DNA from: Acidimicrobiales bacterium
Lineage (GTDB): Bacteria; Actinomycetota; Acidimicrobiia; Acidimicrobiales; SZUA-35
Direction: 5' to 3'
Assembly (NCBI GenBank): GCA_024641625.1
Contig: JAHECQ010000008.1
Coordinates: 1 to 25,957, forward strand
Length of the DNA: 25,957 nt
Both the position numbers and the translations under genes were made by a program. This document shows, one piece after another, positions 17,865-25,957 of this stretch. Under the pieces are notes generated by a model. It did no database searches and was not told the DNA's origin. It was given only the letters and a program-made list of their open reading frames with translations. Numbering within the stretch: position 1 is the stretch's first letter; each line of letters starts with the position of its first letter.

Positions 17865-20612
17865 TCAGAGCAAGTGAATAGGGTGGACGACGTCGACGAA
17901 CCCGAATCGCTTGGCCTGGGAGCGGCACGACCAGCCGGTGGCCAATGCGGCAGCCCCGTTGCCCGCGGCGTCGCTCAACGGTGTCCGCCAGCCTCGATCG
18001 AACAGCGCCTCGGACACCGCCTGGTGCGCGGCCTCGTGACCGAACACTCCGGCCATGCCGCAGCAGGTCGACTCGATCACCGTCACCTCATGACCGGCCG
18101 CCTCGAGCAACTCACGCCAGGAGGCCACCCAGGTCGGGGCCAGCGATCGTTCGGTGCAATGGCCGAACAGGCTCACGGTTCGGGGGACGACCGACGTCGG
18201 CATGCGGTCGAGCCGCTCGGCCAGTACCTCGGCGAGTCCCGTCACCCCGGACGGGAACCCAGGATGGATGGCGGGATACTCGTGGTCGAACATCAACGCC
18301 ACTGCCGGGTCGATCACCACGGGCACCGCTCCAGCGGCCGTCACCGATGTCACCAGCGCCGCCTGCTTGGCGGCGGCCTTGGCAAAGCGAGGACGGTCAC
18401 CCTTCACGTGGTCGAACTTGGCCGACGCGGTGAACGGTGCAACCGACACCGAGAAGCCGACGACGGCCAACACGTCGGCCACGCGTTCGAGCGTCGCCGG
18501 TTCGAAGACCGCGGTGAACACGTCGGTGAGGAGCACGATGTCGCTCGGCTGCTCCGGATCGAACCGGGGCAGTCCGAGGTCACGTCGACGGGGCGGCAGA
18601 GGGAGATCGGTCAGGCCGAGCGGCCTGGCGACCAACCGGGCACCCAGGCCGGCCAGCGGAGCTGCGGCCGCTGCGAACCCGGCCAGTTGCTCGAACCGAG
18701 CCATGACCAGATGGGCGAGCGGGCGTCGGCGGGTCGCGTAGTAGCGCTCGAAGAATCGAGACTTCAGCTCGGGGATGTCGACCTGGACCGGGCAACGTCC
18801 GGTGCACGCAGCACACGACAAGCACTGCGACAGTGAGGTCGCAACCTCCTCGGTCAACCTCGGATCGGGTCCGGCCACCCCCTGGCCGGCGGCCAACCAG
18901 GCACGCAACAGATCGGCCCGACCCTTCGGTGACTGGGTCGGGTCACCGGTGACCTTGTACGAGGGGCACATCACGTCGTTGGATGCGTAGTTGTGACAGA
19001 GCCCGTTGCCGTTGCAGCTGAAGGCGCTGACGAACTCGGCACGAACGGCAATCGGGACCGACCGGTCGGCCGCGGCGCGAGTGGGCGCGGTATCGATGCC
19101 GATGAGCGGCTCGGACGTCTCGAGTGGGCGGTACAGCTTGCCCGGGTTGAACAGATCGGTGGGATCGAACACCGTCTTGAGTGCTCGCATGATCTGCAGC
19201 GTTCGATCCGGGAGGAAGTCCGACGCGTACTGACCACGAAAACCACGACCATGTTCTCCCCACAGGATGCCGCCGTGACGAGCCAGCAGGGCCACCACAT
19301 CATCGGTGATCTCCTTGACCTGTCGGTCGTGGTCGGCCGCCAACGGATCGAGTGCCGGGCGCACATGGACACAGCCGACATCGGCGTGGCCGAACATGCC
19401 GTAGCGCAGGCCGCGTGCATCCAGCACCCGGCGGAAGCCGGCGATGAAGGCGGGCATCTCGGCCACCGGGACCGCACAATCCTCGACGAACGCCGTGGGA
19501 CGAGGCTCGCCCGGCTTCACCTTGGCCAGCAATCCGACCGCATCGGCTCGTACCTTCCAAGCGGCGGCCCGCACCGCAGGATCGTCGACGATCTGAACCG
19601 AAGTGGCCCGGCCCCCTGCCCTGATGATCGTTTCGACATCGCCTACCTCGGGAACGACCTCGCCGGTGTACTCGACCAGCAGGACCGAACCGGCCTCGTC
19701 CCCGATCACCGATTCGAGCAGAGGCCAAGCGGTCGAGGCCCGGCCCTGGCCGAGCGTGTGCTCATCGATGGTCTCGATCGATGACGGCTGGGAGTCACGC
19801 AGGCGGAGTGAGTCGAGCAGGGCGTCGTCGAAGCTGGCGTACCCGGCGATGACGAGAACCTCGTGCGTCGGTATCGGCGTCAGGGCCAGCGTTGCGGCCA
19901 CGGTGATCGCCAGCGTGCCTTCGGATCCGACCAGCACGGCCAAGGGATCGATCAGACCGTCGTGACGGATCCGGTCGATGCCGTACCCGCTGAATCCCCG
20001 AGCCAACTCGGGGAGCTGATAGTCGCCCTCGGGGACCGCCAGAAGCCCCGACCAGATCCGGCCGATGCGGTCGTCGCCGGCCGCCAACCGCTGAGCCTCG
20101 GCCACCGGTAGCGCCGTCGCGTGCCAGCACGTGCCGTCGTCGAGCACGACATCGAGCGCCACCACATGACGATTGGTGCGCCCGTAGCGCAGTGAGCCCT
20201 GGCCGGCAGCGTCGGTGGCGATCATGCCGCCGACCGTGCACCGATTGACCGTCGAGGTGTGCGGTGGCCAGAACAGTCCGTGTGGCTCGAGCAGGTCGTT
20301 CAGCGCATCGGCCACGATGCCCGGCTCGACGGTGACGATCCGAGCCTCGACGTCGAGGTGCAGGACACGGTTCATGGACCGCTTCAGATCGATCGTCACG
20401 CCGTCGGTGAGGCTCTGGCCGTTGGTGCCGGTGCCTGCACCTCGGGCCACCACCGGCCGGGGAGCGTGCGACGCTCGGTTCGCCGACACGAACGCGCAGA
20501 TCTCCTCGGCCGAGTTCGGGACCAGGACCCCGGCCGGTTTCACCTGATAGATCGAGTTGTCGGTGGAGTAGACCGCCAGAACCCCGGGATCGGTCGAGAC
20601 CTCAGTGTGCAT
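17865..20612 (-). CDS. FAD-linked dehydrogenase fused to Fe-S oxidoreductase (YdiJ-like)
   Basis: A 915-residue fusion. The N-terminal half is a PCMH-type FAD domain (VVARGAGTGTNGQSLTDGV, then VEPGIVADALND and TVGGMIATDAAGQGSLRYG) followed by a D-lactate/glycolate-oxidase-like C-domain (FVEDCAVPVAEMPAF, YGMFGHADVGCVHVRP). The second half is GlpC-like: SCNGNGLCHNY...MCPSY from Cys533, a CxxCxxCxxxCP ferredoxin site (Cys597, 600, 603, 607), and C-terminal CCG-type motifs FGHCTERS and STCCGMAGVFGHE. Relatives such as E. coli YdiJ oxidise D-2-hydroxy acids (D-2-hydroxyglutarate) and pass electrons through the Fe-S half; the substrate here is inferred. ATG 20612 was chosen because TACGGT lies 7 nt upstream; a GTG three codons earlier is possible. 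Confidence 0.92.
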   Translation of the reverse strand: MHTEVSTDPGVLAVYSTDNSIYQVKPAGVLVPNSAEEICAFVSANRASHAPRPVVARGAGTGTNGQSLTDGVTIDLKRSMNRVLHLDVEARIVTVEPGIVADALNDLLEPHGLFWPPHTSTVNRCTVGGMIATDAAGQGSLRYGRTNRHVVALDVVLDDGTCWHATALPVAEAQRLAAGDDRIGRIWSGLLAVPEGDYQLPELARGFSGYGIDRIRHDGLIDPLAVLVGSEGTLAITVAATLALTPIPTHEVLVIAGYASFDDALLDSLRLRDSQPSSIETIDEHTLGQGRASTAWPLLESVIGDEAGSVLLVEYTGEVVPEVGDVETIIRAGGRATSVQIVDDPAVRAAAWKVRADAVGLLAKVKPGEPRPTAFVEDCAVPVAEMPAFIAGFRRVLDARGLRYGMFGHADVGCVHVRPALDPLAADHDRQVKEITDDVVALLARHGGILWGEHGRGFRGQYASDFLPDRTLQIMRALKTVFDPTDLFNPGKLYRPLETSEPLIGIDTAPTRAAADRSVPIAVRAEFVSAFSCNGNGLCHNYASNDVMCPSYKVTGDPTQSPKGRADLLRAWLAAGQGVAGPDPRLTEEVATSLSQCLSCAACTGRCPVQVDIPELKSRFFERYYATRRRPLAHLVMARFEQLAGFAAAAAPLAGLGARLVARPLGLTDLPLPPRRRDLGLPRFDPEQPSDIVLLTDVFTAVFEPATLERVADVLAVVGFSVSVAPFTASAKFDHVKGDRPRFAKAAAKQAALVTSVTAAGAVPVVIDPAVALMFDHEYPAIHPGFPSGVTGLAEVLAERLDRMPTSVVPRTVSLFGHCTERSLAPTWVASWRELLEAAGHEVTVIESTCCGMAGVFGHEAAHQAVSEALFDRGWRTPLSDAAGNGAAALATGWSCRSQAKRFGFVDVVHPIHLL

Positions 20613-20619
20613 GACCACC

Positions 20620-20625
20620 ACCGTA
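20620..20625 (-). promoter_or_regulatory. Candidate -10 (TACGGT) for leaderless FAD/Fe-S dehydrogenase mRNA
   Basis: The minus strand reads TACGGT, 7 nt, then the ATG at 20612, with no strong Shine-Dalgarno. This supports that ATG over the GTG at 20621, which would overlap the element. Confidence 0.5.
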
Positions 20626-20701
20626 GACGGTCGCTGCGACGGCCAAGACGGCGCAGTCGCTTCCCCGTACCTCCGAGCGTCATGACCAGCGGACTCGCAG
20701 C

Positions 20702-20707
20702 TAGCCT
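20702..20707 (+). promoter_or_regulatory. Candidate -10 (TAGCCT) for the small membrane protein
   Basis: TAGCCT lies 9 nt before the ATG at 20717. There is no ribosome-binding sequence between them, so a nearly leaderless mRNA is likely. Confidence 0.4.
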
Positions 20708-20716
20708 TTACCCTCG

Positions 20717-21067
20717 ATGACCAACGCAGATGCGGTGATGCTCAAGGTGCTACGGCTACCCGAGGACACCAGTGGCACCGAGGCCGAGGCCCGCTCGGCC
20801 TTCCAGACGTCGATCTTCCTCTCGGCGCTTCGATGCCTGATCACGTACATCATCCTGCCGTTCGTCGCACCGACCTTCGCCTTCTTCGCCACGGTCGCCA
20901 AGCCGCTCGGCATCGCCGTGAACCTGGTCGCCATGGTGGCCATCACCGCCAGCATGCGCCGTTTCTGGCGGGTGCGACATCCGCATCGCTGGGCCTACAC
21001 GGTGCTGGGCGGCACCATGTACTGCTTCTTGATCTACTTGCTGATCCGCGATCTCTTCTTCGGCTGA
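20717..21067 (+). CDS. Small integral membrane protein of unknown function
   Basis: A 116-residue protein with an acidic, soluble N-terminus (to about 30), then three hydrophobic stretches: SALRCLITYIILPFVAPTF, PLGIAVNLVAMVAITA and TVLGGTMYCFLIYLLI. A basic loop MRRFWRVRHPHRWAY lies between the second and third; positive-inside would place it in the cytoplasm. The LRCLITYIILPF...RRFWR pattern looks like a conserved actinobacterial family of unknown role, but I cannot name it. It stands alone between convergent and divergent neighbours; no operon partner is visible. Confidence 0.8.
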   Translation: MTNADAVMLKVLRLPEDTSGTEAEARSAFQTSIFLSALRCLITYIILPFVAPTFAFFATVAKPLGIAVNLVAMVAITASMRRFWRVRHPHRWAYTVLGGTMYCFLIYLLIRDLFFG

Positions 21068-21098
21068 TCGCCTCCGCCGAATCTCGGTTTCCCCGCTG

Positions 21099-23375
21099 TC
21101 AGACTCCCAGGTCACGGATGCTCAGAGCTTCCCAGATCTTCTGGGGAGTCAGTGGCAGGTCGATGTGTTCGACCCCGTGGGCCGACAGCGCATCGATCAC
21201 CGCATTGTGCACTGCAGCGGTCGCCCCATTGCATCCGTTCTCTCCGATGCCCCGCGTGCCCAACTGATTGCCCGTGGCGGCGGTCCCCACCGTTTCGGTG
21301 ACGATGGCACACAGTTCGCTGGCCGCAGGCAGGAGGTAGGTGGCGAACGTCGCACCTTGGGGGTTGCCGGCATCGTCGAAGGAGATGTGTTCGAACAGGG
21401 CCTGGGAGATACCGGCGACCGCGCCTCCGTGCTGCTGACCCTCGACCAGCTGGGGCTGGAGCACCCTACCGCAGTCATCGACGGCGACGTGGCTGAGCAG
21501 GCGGATGCGCCCCGTCTCGGTGTCGACCTCGACGACCGAGACATGCGTGCCGTAGGGATAGGCGGCATCGGCCACGGCCTCGTGTCGGCTTGCCTCGAGG
21601 CAGCCGTTCGATTGGGTGCGGGCGAGATCGGCCCAGGTGACTCGTCGAGTCGGAACGCCGGCCACCGCCAACCCCGCGCCCTGCCCGAACCCGGCCGGCA
21701 TGACCACCAGATCGGCCGGTGATGCTTCGAGTTGCTCGGCGGCCAATCGTCGGGCCTGTTCGACCACATCGCCACAGGCGTTCACGATCGCGGACGCCGC
21801 CACCTGGGTCGAGCGGGATCCACCGGTGCTCTGTCCGCGTTCGATCAGCTCGGTATCGGCGTCGATGAGCACGACATCGGCTGGGTCGATGCCCAGCCGG
21901 TCGGCGATCAGTGCAGCCCACGTGGTGCGATGACCCTGACCGTGGCTCGGGCTGGCACAGGCCACCAGCACCGTCCCATCCCCCCGAACCTGCACCAGCG
22001 CGGCATCCATCGGTGCGCCCCGCCCCGAGGTCTGCGCATAGTTCGACACCCCGATACCGATTTCCATCGGTTCGCGAGCTGTCCGTCGTTCCTGCTGACG
22101 GATCCGCCAGGCGGCGACGTCGGCCAGTTCGATGGCTCGGCGCATCACGCCGTCCGGGTCGGCGGCGTCATAGGAGAAGCCGCCGGCGGAAGGGAACGGG
22201 AAGTCCGACTGCCTGGGCAGGTTCCTCGCCCGTAGATCGATGGGGTCGATACCGAGACGACCGGCGGCCAGATCCAGCAGTCGCTCCCGCGCGTGGTTCG
22301 CCTCGGGTTGACCGGCCCCTCGATAGGCGCCCACCGGCGGAGTGTTGGTGAGCACGGCCCGGCCGGCGAACCGATACGCCGGGACCCGGTACATTCCCGG
22401 CATCTGGCGCCGCGCCGAAGCGAGGAGCAGGCCTGACATGTGGGCCCACGATCCGGCGTCGGCCAACACGTCGACGTCCATACCGATGAGACGTCCATCG
22501 GGGTCGAACCCCAGGCGCATGGTCGTGCAGTAGTCACGACCCTGGGCCATGCCGATCAGGTTCTCGTAGCGGGACTGGATCCAGCGAATCGGGCGTCGGT
22601 GGGTTCGAGCCGCTCGGGCTATGGCGACGAACTCCGGTGGGACGGTCGCCCGACCACCGAACCCACCACCGACCGCCGCAGATCGGACCCGCAGCTGCGA
22701 GGAGGCCATGTCGAGGGCAACGGCCAGTTGGTCGCGTACGTCCTGCACGCCCTGGCTCGTGCACCACACGTCCAGGATGTCGTGTCCCTGTGCGTCGCGA
22801 GCCGGTCGGACGAGGATGCCATCGGTCTCGATCGGCGACGACGCCACCCGGTTGTTGAGGATCTGCCCCTCGACGATGACACTTGCCCCCCTCAGGGGAT
22901 CGGCACCATCGTCGGCTTGACTGAAGACCAGATTCGATCGGCCCGCGTACAGCGGTTCGCGGTCGAGCGAAGTCGCGGGTCGGACCACCGGCGGCAACTG
23001 GTCCAGATCGACCTCGACCAGTTCGACGGCGTCCGCGGCCGCCTCGATCGTGTCCGCCAACACCAGGGCCAACGGGTCGCCGACCTGACGCACCACGTCA
23101 TCCACCAACGGCCGGTGGGTGTGCGCTGCGGGAAGGGCGACAAAGAGCACGAAGGGGTCGAGACCGAGGGACTCGGCCGTCTCGACGGCCACGACCCCAG
23201 CAGCCCCGGCGGCTCGGGAAACATCGAGCCCTCGAACCATGGCGTGGGCCGATGGCGAACGGACGAAGGCGGCATGCAGGCAGTCATCGGGGACGGGCAG
23301 GTCGGCAAGGAACGATGCCGAGCCGGTGAGCAGGTCTGGGTCCTCGAGCCGGGTCATGTCCCAGTCTGGCATCAT
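21099..23375 (-). CDS. CoxL/xanthine-dehydrogenase-type molybdopterin-binding subunit (orphan)
   Basis: A 758-residue large subunit of a molybdenum hydroxylase. MTRLEDPDLLTGSASFLADL is the family's N-terminal signature. SAAVGGGFGGRATVPPE and GAYRGAGQPEANHARER are cofactor and active-site loops, and RGIGENGCNGATAA holds the probable catalytic glutamate. The active-site loop reads AYRGAGQ, not the AYxCSFR of true (form I) CO dehydrogenase and with Gln in place of the Arg of form II, so CO oxidation is not predicted. No FAD (CoxM) or 2Fe-2S (CoxS) subunit gene is adjacent. The start is uncertain: ATG 23375 is chosen, with ATG 23357 and GTG 23399 as alternatives and no clear ribosome site. It lies in the same direction as, and 66 bp after, the small basic gene. 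Confidence 0.9.
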   Translation of the reverse strand: MMPDWDMTRLEDPDLLTGSASFLADLPVPDDCLHAAFVRSPSAHAMVRGLDVSRAAGAAGVVAVETAESLGLDPFVLFVALPAAHTHRPLVDDVVRQVGDPLALVLADTIEAAADAVELVEVDLDQLPPVVRPATSLDREPLYAGRSNLVFSQADDGADPLRGASVIVEGQILNNRVASSPIETDGILVRPARDAQGHDILDVWCTSQGVQDVRDQLAVALDMASSQLRVRSAAVGGGFGGRATVPPEFVAIARAARTHRRPIRWIQSRYENLIGMAQGRDYCTTMRLGFDPDGRLIGMDVDVLADAGSWAHMSGLLLASARRQMPGMYRVPAYRFAGRAVLTNTPPVGAYRGAGQPEANHARERLLDLAAGRLGIDPIDLRARNLPRQSDFPFPSAGGFSYDAADPDGVMRRAIELADVAAWRIRQQERRTAREPMEIGIGVSNYAQTSGRGAPMDAALVQVRGDGTVLVACASPSHGQGHRTTWAALIADRLGIDPADVVLIDADTELIERGQSTGGSRSTQVAASAIVNACGDVVEQARRLAAEQLEASPADLVVMPAGFGQGAGLAVAGVPTRRVTWADLARTQSNGCLEASRHEAVADAAYPYGTHVSVVEVDTETGRIRLLSHVAVDDCGRVLQPQLVEGQQHGGAVAGISQALFEHISFDDAGNPQGATFATYLLPAASELCAIVTETVGTAATGNQLGTRGIGENGCNGATAAVHNAVIDALSAHGVEHIDLPLTPQKIWEALSIRDLGV

Positions 23376-23441
23376 CGCTCGGGAGATCGACAGCCCCACC
23401 CGGCGACGGCCCCGGCAAGCGAACGAGTGACCGGCGTTCGC

Positions 23442-23732
23442 TCAGAGCTCGTCCGGGTCGATGAGCTCGCCTGCGGCAGCCAGAGCGCTGGCCAGTGCCA
23501 CTGCCCGTTGGCAGACCGCTTCGAAGTAGTGCTCGGCGATGACCTCGTGTCCTGACAGCGGCGCTCGGCCGATGGAACGAATGACGGCCGCCGGGTCCTT
23601 GGTGATCCGTACGGTCTCCGGTGGTGGTGGCAGCTGGGCTGGATCGCCCCAGAACTGATCGACCTTCGCCCCAGGGGCCTTGCCCTTTCGCCGACGTCGC
23701 GAGCGCTTGTTCTCCGCTTTCGGCTGGCTCAT
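23442..23732 (-). CDS. Small basic protein coupled to the SNF2 helicase
   Basis: A 96-residue protein I do not recognise. The N-terminus is strongly basic (NKRSRRRRKGK, residues 8-18), which could bind nucleic acid. A Pro-rich stretch follows (PAQLPPPPETVRITKDP), then a helical C-terminal half (HEVIAEHYFEAVCQRAVALASALAAAGELIDPDEL). Its ATG overlaps the helicase stop as ATGA, so the two are probably translated together. Codon use and composition match the neighbours, and the frame is not a shadow of another gene. A helicase-associated role is inference from position only. Confidence 0.78.
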   Translation of the reverse strand: MSQPKAENKRSRRRRKGKAPGAKVDQFWGDPAQLPPPPETVRITKDPAAVIRSIGRAPLSGHEVIAEHYFEAVCQRAVALASALAAAGELIDPDEL

Positions 23733-25957
23733 GCTCCCACCACCGTCGTCAGACCTGTTTCGGTACCGGTTGTTCCGTCGGGGGTTGTTGTGTTCTCCCG
23801 GGGAATGGCGGGCTGACCTGTCTCGGGATGCGCTGCTTCGGCTTGCGCTGTCTCGGCCTGCGCTGTCTCGGCCTGTTCGGCAGCGGCCTGATCGATCTCG
23901 GCTTGTTCGATCTCCTCCTCCATCAACAACAAGGCCTCAGGATCGATACCGAGTGCAGCCCGGAGTTGGTTGGCGTCGAGGTCATCGATCGAGCTGGCCT
24001 TGGGAAGCACCATGTCGGCGATCTGGCGCTTACCGGCCACGACCTCCTCCACCCGCTCATCGACCGTACCGGGACAGACCAACCGGTGGCAGATGACCGT
24101 GCTCTTCTGGCCGATCCGCCACACCCGGTCACGGGCCTGGTCCTCAACCGCCGGGTTCCACCAACGGTCGTAGAGCACGACGTGACTGGCCGCTGTCAGA
24201 TTGAGACCGGTGCCGCCGGCCTTGAGCGACAGCACCAGGGCGCCCGCTCCGGTGCCGTTCTGGAACTCCTCGACCATACGATCGCGAGCGCCTCGCCCCA
24301 GACCGCCGTGATAGCAGTCGATCTTCACCCCGGTGCGCTCGGAGAGGTACGTGGCCAGCTTCTCGCCCCACGACGCGAAGTGGGTGAAGATGAGGACCCG
24401 CTCACCGGCAGCGAACACGTTGTCGACGATCTCGTTGAGCCGAGCGAGCTTGCCCGAGCGTCCCTCCAGGGGTTCACCGTTGTCCTGGTAGTTGGACGGA
24501 TGATTGCAGATCTGCTTGAGCGCAGTGATGGCCGACAGCACCGCCCCCTTCTGGTGGGAACCATCGCCGTCAGCGCCACTGGTGACCCGCACCAGATTGT
24601 CGAGCACTGCCTGGTAGAGGCCGATCTGTTCGGGTGTCATGCTGCAGTGGTCGAGCTCATCGATCCGATCGGGGAGTTCGGCGGCAATGGCGGGCTCCGC
24701 CTTGGTCCGGCGGAAGACCAGGATGCCGTTCAGGGCGCGTAGTGCGCTCTCGGCGCCGTCCTTTGCGTTGTCGGAGGGCGAGAGCTGCGACACGAACTGG
24801 GCGCGTCCACCGACCAAACCCGGGTTGGTGAAGTCGATGATGGCCCACAGGTCGCCGAGTCCGTTCTCGATGGGCGTACCGGTCAGGGCGATGCGGGTCC
24901 GAGCGCTGAGGCGACGGAGTTGACGGGCCGTGTCGCTGGCCGGGTTCTTGATCGCTTGCGCCTCGTCGAGAATGACCTTGCCCCACTCCACCTTCTCGAA
25001 CTCGTCGATGTCGCGAACAGCCGTGCCATAGGTGGTGATCACGATGTCGTGACGTTCGACCAGGCGAGCGATCTCGCCCGGCCCTGCGGCACGATTCGGC
25101 CCGTGGTGGACCGCGACCTTGAGATCGGGAACGAAGCGCCGCGCTTCATTGGCCCAGTTGCCGACGACGGCCGGCGGTGCGATGACCAGGGCGGTGCCCG
25201 TCTCGGCGCTGGCACGGAGATGGGCCAGCATGGTGGGGGTCTTCCCCAAACCCATGTCGAGTGCGAGACACCCGCCGAGTCCCGCGCCATCGAGGAAGCT
25301 GAGCCAGGCTCGGGCCTCCGCCTGGTAGCTGCGGAGCTCGCCCTTGAATCCCTCCGGCTTGGTGGGCAGCTCGTCCGGTATGTCGCGAGCGCTGCGAAGG
25401 AGATCGGCCGCCCAACCCTCGCCGGCGATGCTGACGCCACCGGCAAGTGGCGAGCCCTCGAGCCCGAGTGCGTGACGCAGCATGTCGGCACCCGACAACT
25501 GGGTGCGATCCTGGCGATCGGCCAACGCAGCAGCGGCTGCGGCCAGGTCGACCTTGTCGAGCTCGACCCATTGGCCACGCGACCTCACCAGAGGGCGCGC
25601 TTGGAGCGCCAACTCGGCGATCTGAGTCGCGCTGAGTTCGATGTCGTCGAACACGACCGACCACCGCACGTTGGCCAACTGCTGCGCGCCGACGACCGAT
25701 TCCTGGGCCTCGTCGGAGGTGAGACGAAGTGCCGGTGTGGGCTTCTTGCGCGACAGGGCCGGCGCCCGAACCTCGAAACCGGCGGCGATCAACGTGTCGC
25801 CGATCGTGGTCATCAGGTGCCATGCCTCGTCCTGGCTCAGGATGACCTCACCGCGGCGACGACCTCCGGGCCGCAGCAACGGCGGGTACAGGACTTCGAG
25901 GCGACTGAGTTGGTCCTTGGTCTCCTTGCGCTTGGTGTTGGACGAGTTGACCAGGGC
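23729..25957 (-). CDS. SNF2/SWI2-family DEAD-like helicase (N-terminus beyond right edge)
   Basis: A DNA-dependent ATPase or translocase of the bacterial SNF2/RapA-like class; 742 residues are visible and the frame is still open at the right edge, so the true N-terminus is missing. All helicase motifs are present: LDMGLGKTPT (Walker A), LDEAQAIKN (DEAQ box), LTGTPIEN, VLIFTHFASWGEKL, SLKAGGTGLNLTAASHVV, and DQARDRVWRIGQ (arginine finger region). The visible N-terminal part (to about residue 200) resembles the SNF2-associated domain. The C-terminal 60 residues are low-complexity, rich in Ala, Glu, Gln and Thr (AEQAETAQAETAQAEAA). Such enzymes remodel protein-DNA or RNA polymerase complexes. 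It is coupled to the small basic gene. Confidence 0.95.
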   Translation of the reverse strand, partial: ALVNSSNTKRKETKDQLSRLEVLYPPLLRPGGRRRGEVILSQDEAWHLMTTIGDTLIAAGFEVRAPALSRKKPTPALRLTSDEAQESVVGAQQLANVRWSVVFDDIELSATQIAELALQARPLVRSRGQWVELDKVDLAAAAAALADRQDRTQLSGADMLRHALGLEGSPLAGGVSIAGEGWAADLLRSARDIPDELPTKPEGFKGELRSYQAEARAWLSFLDGAGLGGCLALDMGLGKTPTMLAHLRASAETGTALVIAPPAVVGNWANEARRFVPDLKVAVHHGPNRAAGPGEIARLVERHDIVITTYGTAVRDIDEFEKVEWGKVILDEAQAIKNPASDTARQLRRLSARTRIALTGTPIENGLGDLWAIIDFTNPGLVGGRAQFVSQLSPSDNAKDGAESALRALNGILVFRRTKAEPAIAAELPDRIDELDHCSMTPEQIGLYQAVLDNLVRVTSGADGDGSHQKGAVLSAITALKQICNHPSNYQDNGEPLEGRSGKLARLNEIVDNVFAAGERVLIFTHFASWGEKLATYLSERTGVKIDCYHGGLGRGARDRMVEEFQNGTGAGALVLSLKAGGTGLNLTAASHVVLYDRWWNPAVEDQARDRVWRIGQKSTVICHRLVCPGTVDERVEEVVAGKRQIADMVLPKASSIDDLDANQLRAALGIDPEALLLMEEEIEQAEIDQAAAEQAETAQAETAQAEAAHPETGQPAIPRENTTTPDGTTGTETGLTTVVGA

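Noticed and set aside
17760..18836. Plus-strand open frame of about 358 codons
   Set aside because: It lies antisense to the Fe-S half of the FAD/Fe-S dehydrogenase and has shadow composition.
21099..23375. Aerobic CO dehydrogenase (coxL form I)
   Set aside because: The AYxCSFR active-site loop is absent, and there are no coxM or coxS neighbours.
22440..23555. Plus-strand open frame antisense to the CoxL-type gene
   Set aside because: The minus strand carries the CoxL family motifs; this product is compositionally a shadow.

Overview
This window is high-GC bacterial chromosomal DNA. Tightly packed genes, four-base stop/start overlaps, GTG and TTG starts, and frequent start codons placed 6-7 nt behind a TAnnnT hexamer all suggest an actinobacterium. 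The gene mix (K+-type membrane pyrophosphatase, GltB, SNF2 helicase, FAD/Fe-S dehydrogenase, CoxL-like protein, AMP-binding ligase) would fit an Acidimicrobiia-like lineage, but no rRNA or marker gene is present to prove it. I saw no tRNA, rRNA, CRISPR array, transposase, integrase or phage gene. It reads as ordinary core and accessory metabolism rather than a mobile island.

Layout, left to right. The N-terminal part of glutamate synthase GltB runs off the left edge on the minus strand, behind a leader with two hairpins. An M18 aminopeptidase follows on the plus strand. Next come a membrane pyrophosphatase (hppA) and, overlapping its stop, a short Glu/Leu-dehydrogenase-like protein that seems to lack both catalytic lysines. 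Two fold-type-II PLP enzymes form a minus-strand overlapping pair (5555-8283). A membrane-anchored zinc peptidase (8413-9372) ends inside a 28-bp tandem hairpin repeat. Beyond the repeat, on the minus strand, lie pseudouridine-5'-phosphate glycosidase (psuG) and a hexapeptide-repeat acyltransferase.

The middle holds an amidase-HAD phosphatase pair, a flavodoxin-like protein divergent from a TrmH/SpoU RNA methyltransferase, a HugZ-like FMN protein whose frame runs 342 bp antisense into the methyltransferase, and an acyl-CoA ligase followed by an unknown protein. The right third holds a FAD plus Fe-S dehydrogenase of about 915 residues (YdiJ-like), a small membrane protein, an orphan CoxL/XDH-type molybdopterin subunit, a small basic protein, and a SNF2 helicase cut by the right edge.

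The genes do not form one pathway. Themes are nitrogen and amino-acid metabolism (GltB, aminopeptidase, PLP enzymes, amidase), nucleoside salvage (PsuG), and redox chemistry (flavodoxin, FMN protein, FAD/Fe-S dehydrogenase, molybdenum hydroxylase). No clearly new multi-gene system is visible. The points most worth a second look are the pyrophosphatase-coupled degenerate dehydrogenase, the 28-bp hairpin repeat, the antisense overlap at 14400-14741, the PLP enzyme pair and the recurring leaderless start architecture. All family assignments come from reading motifs by eye; no database search was run.
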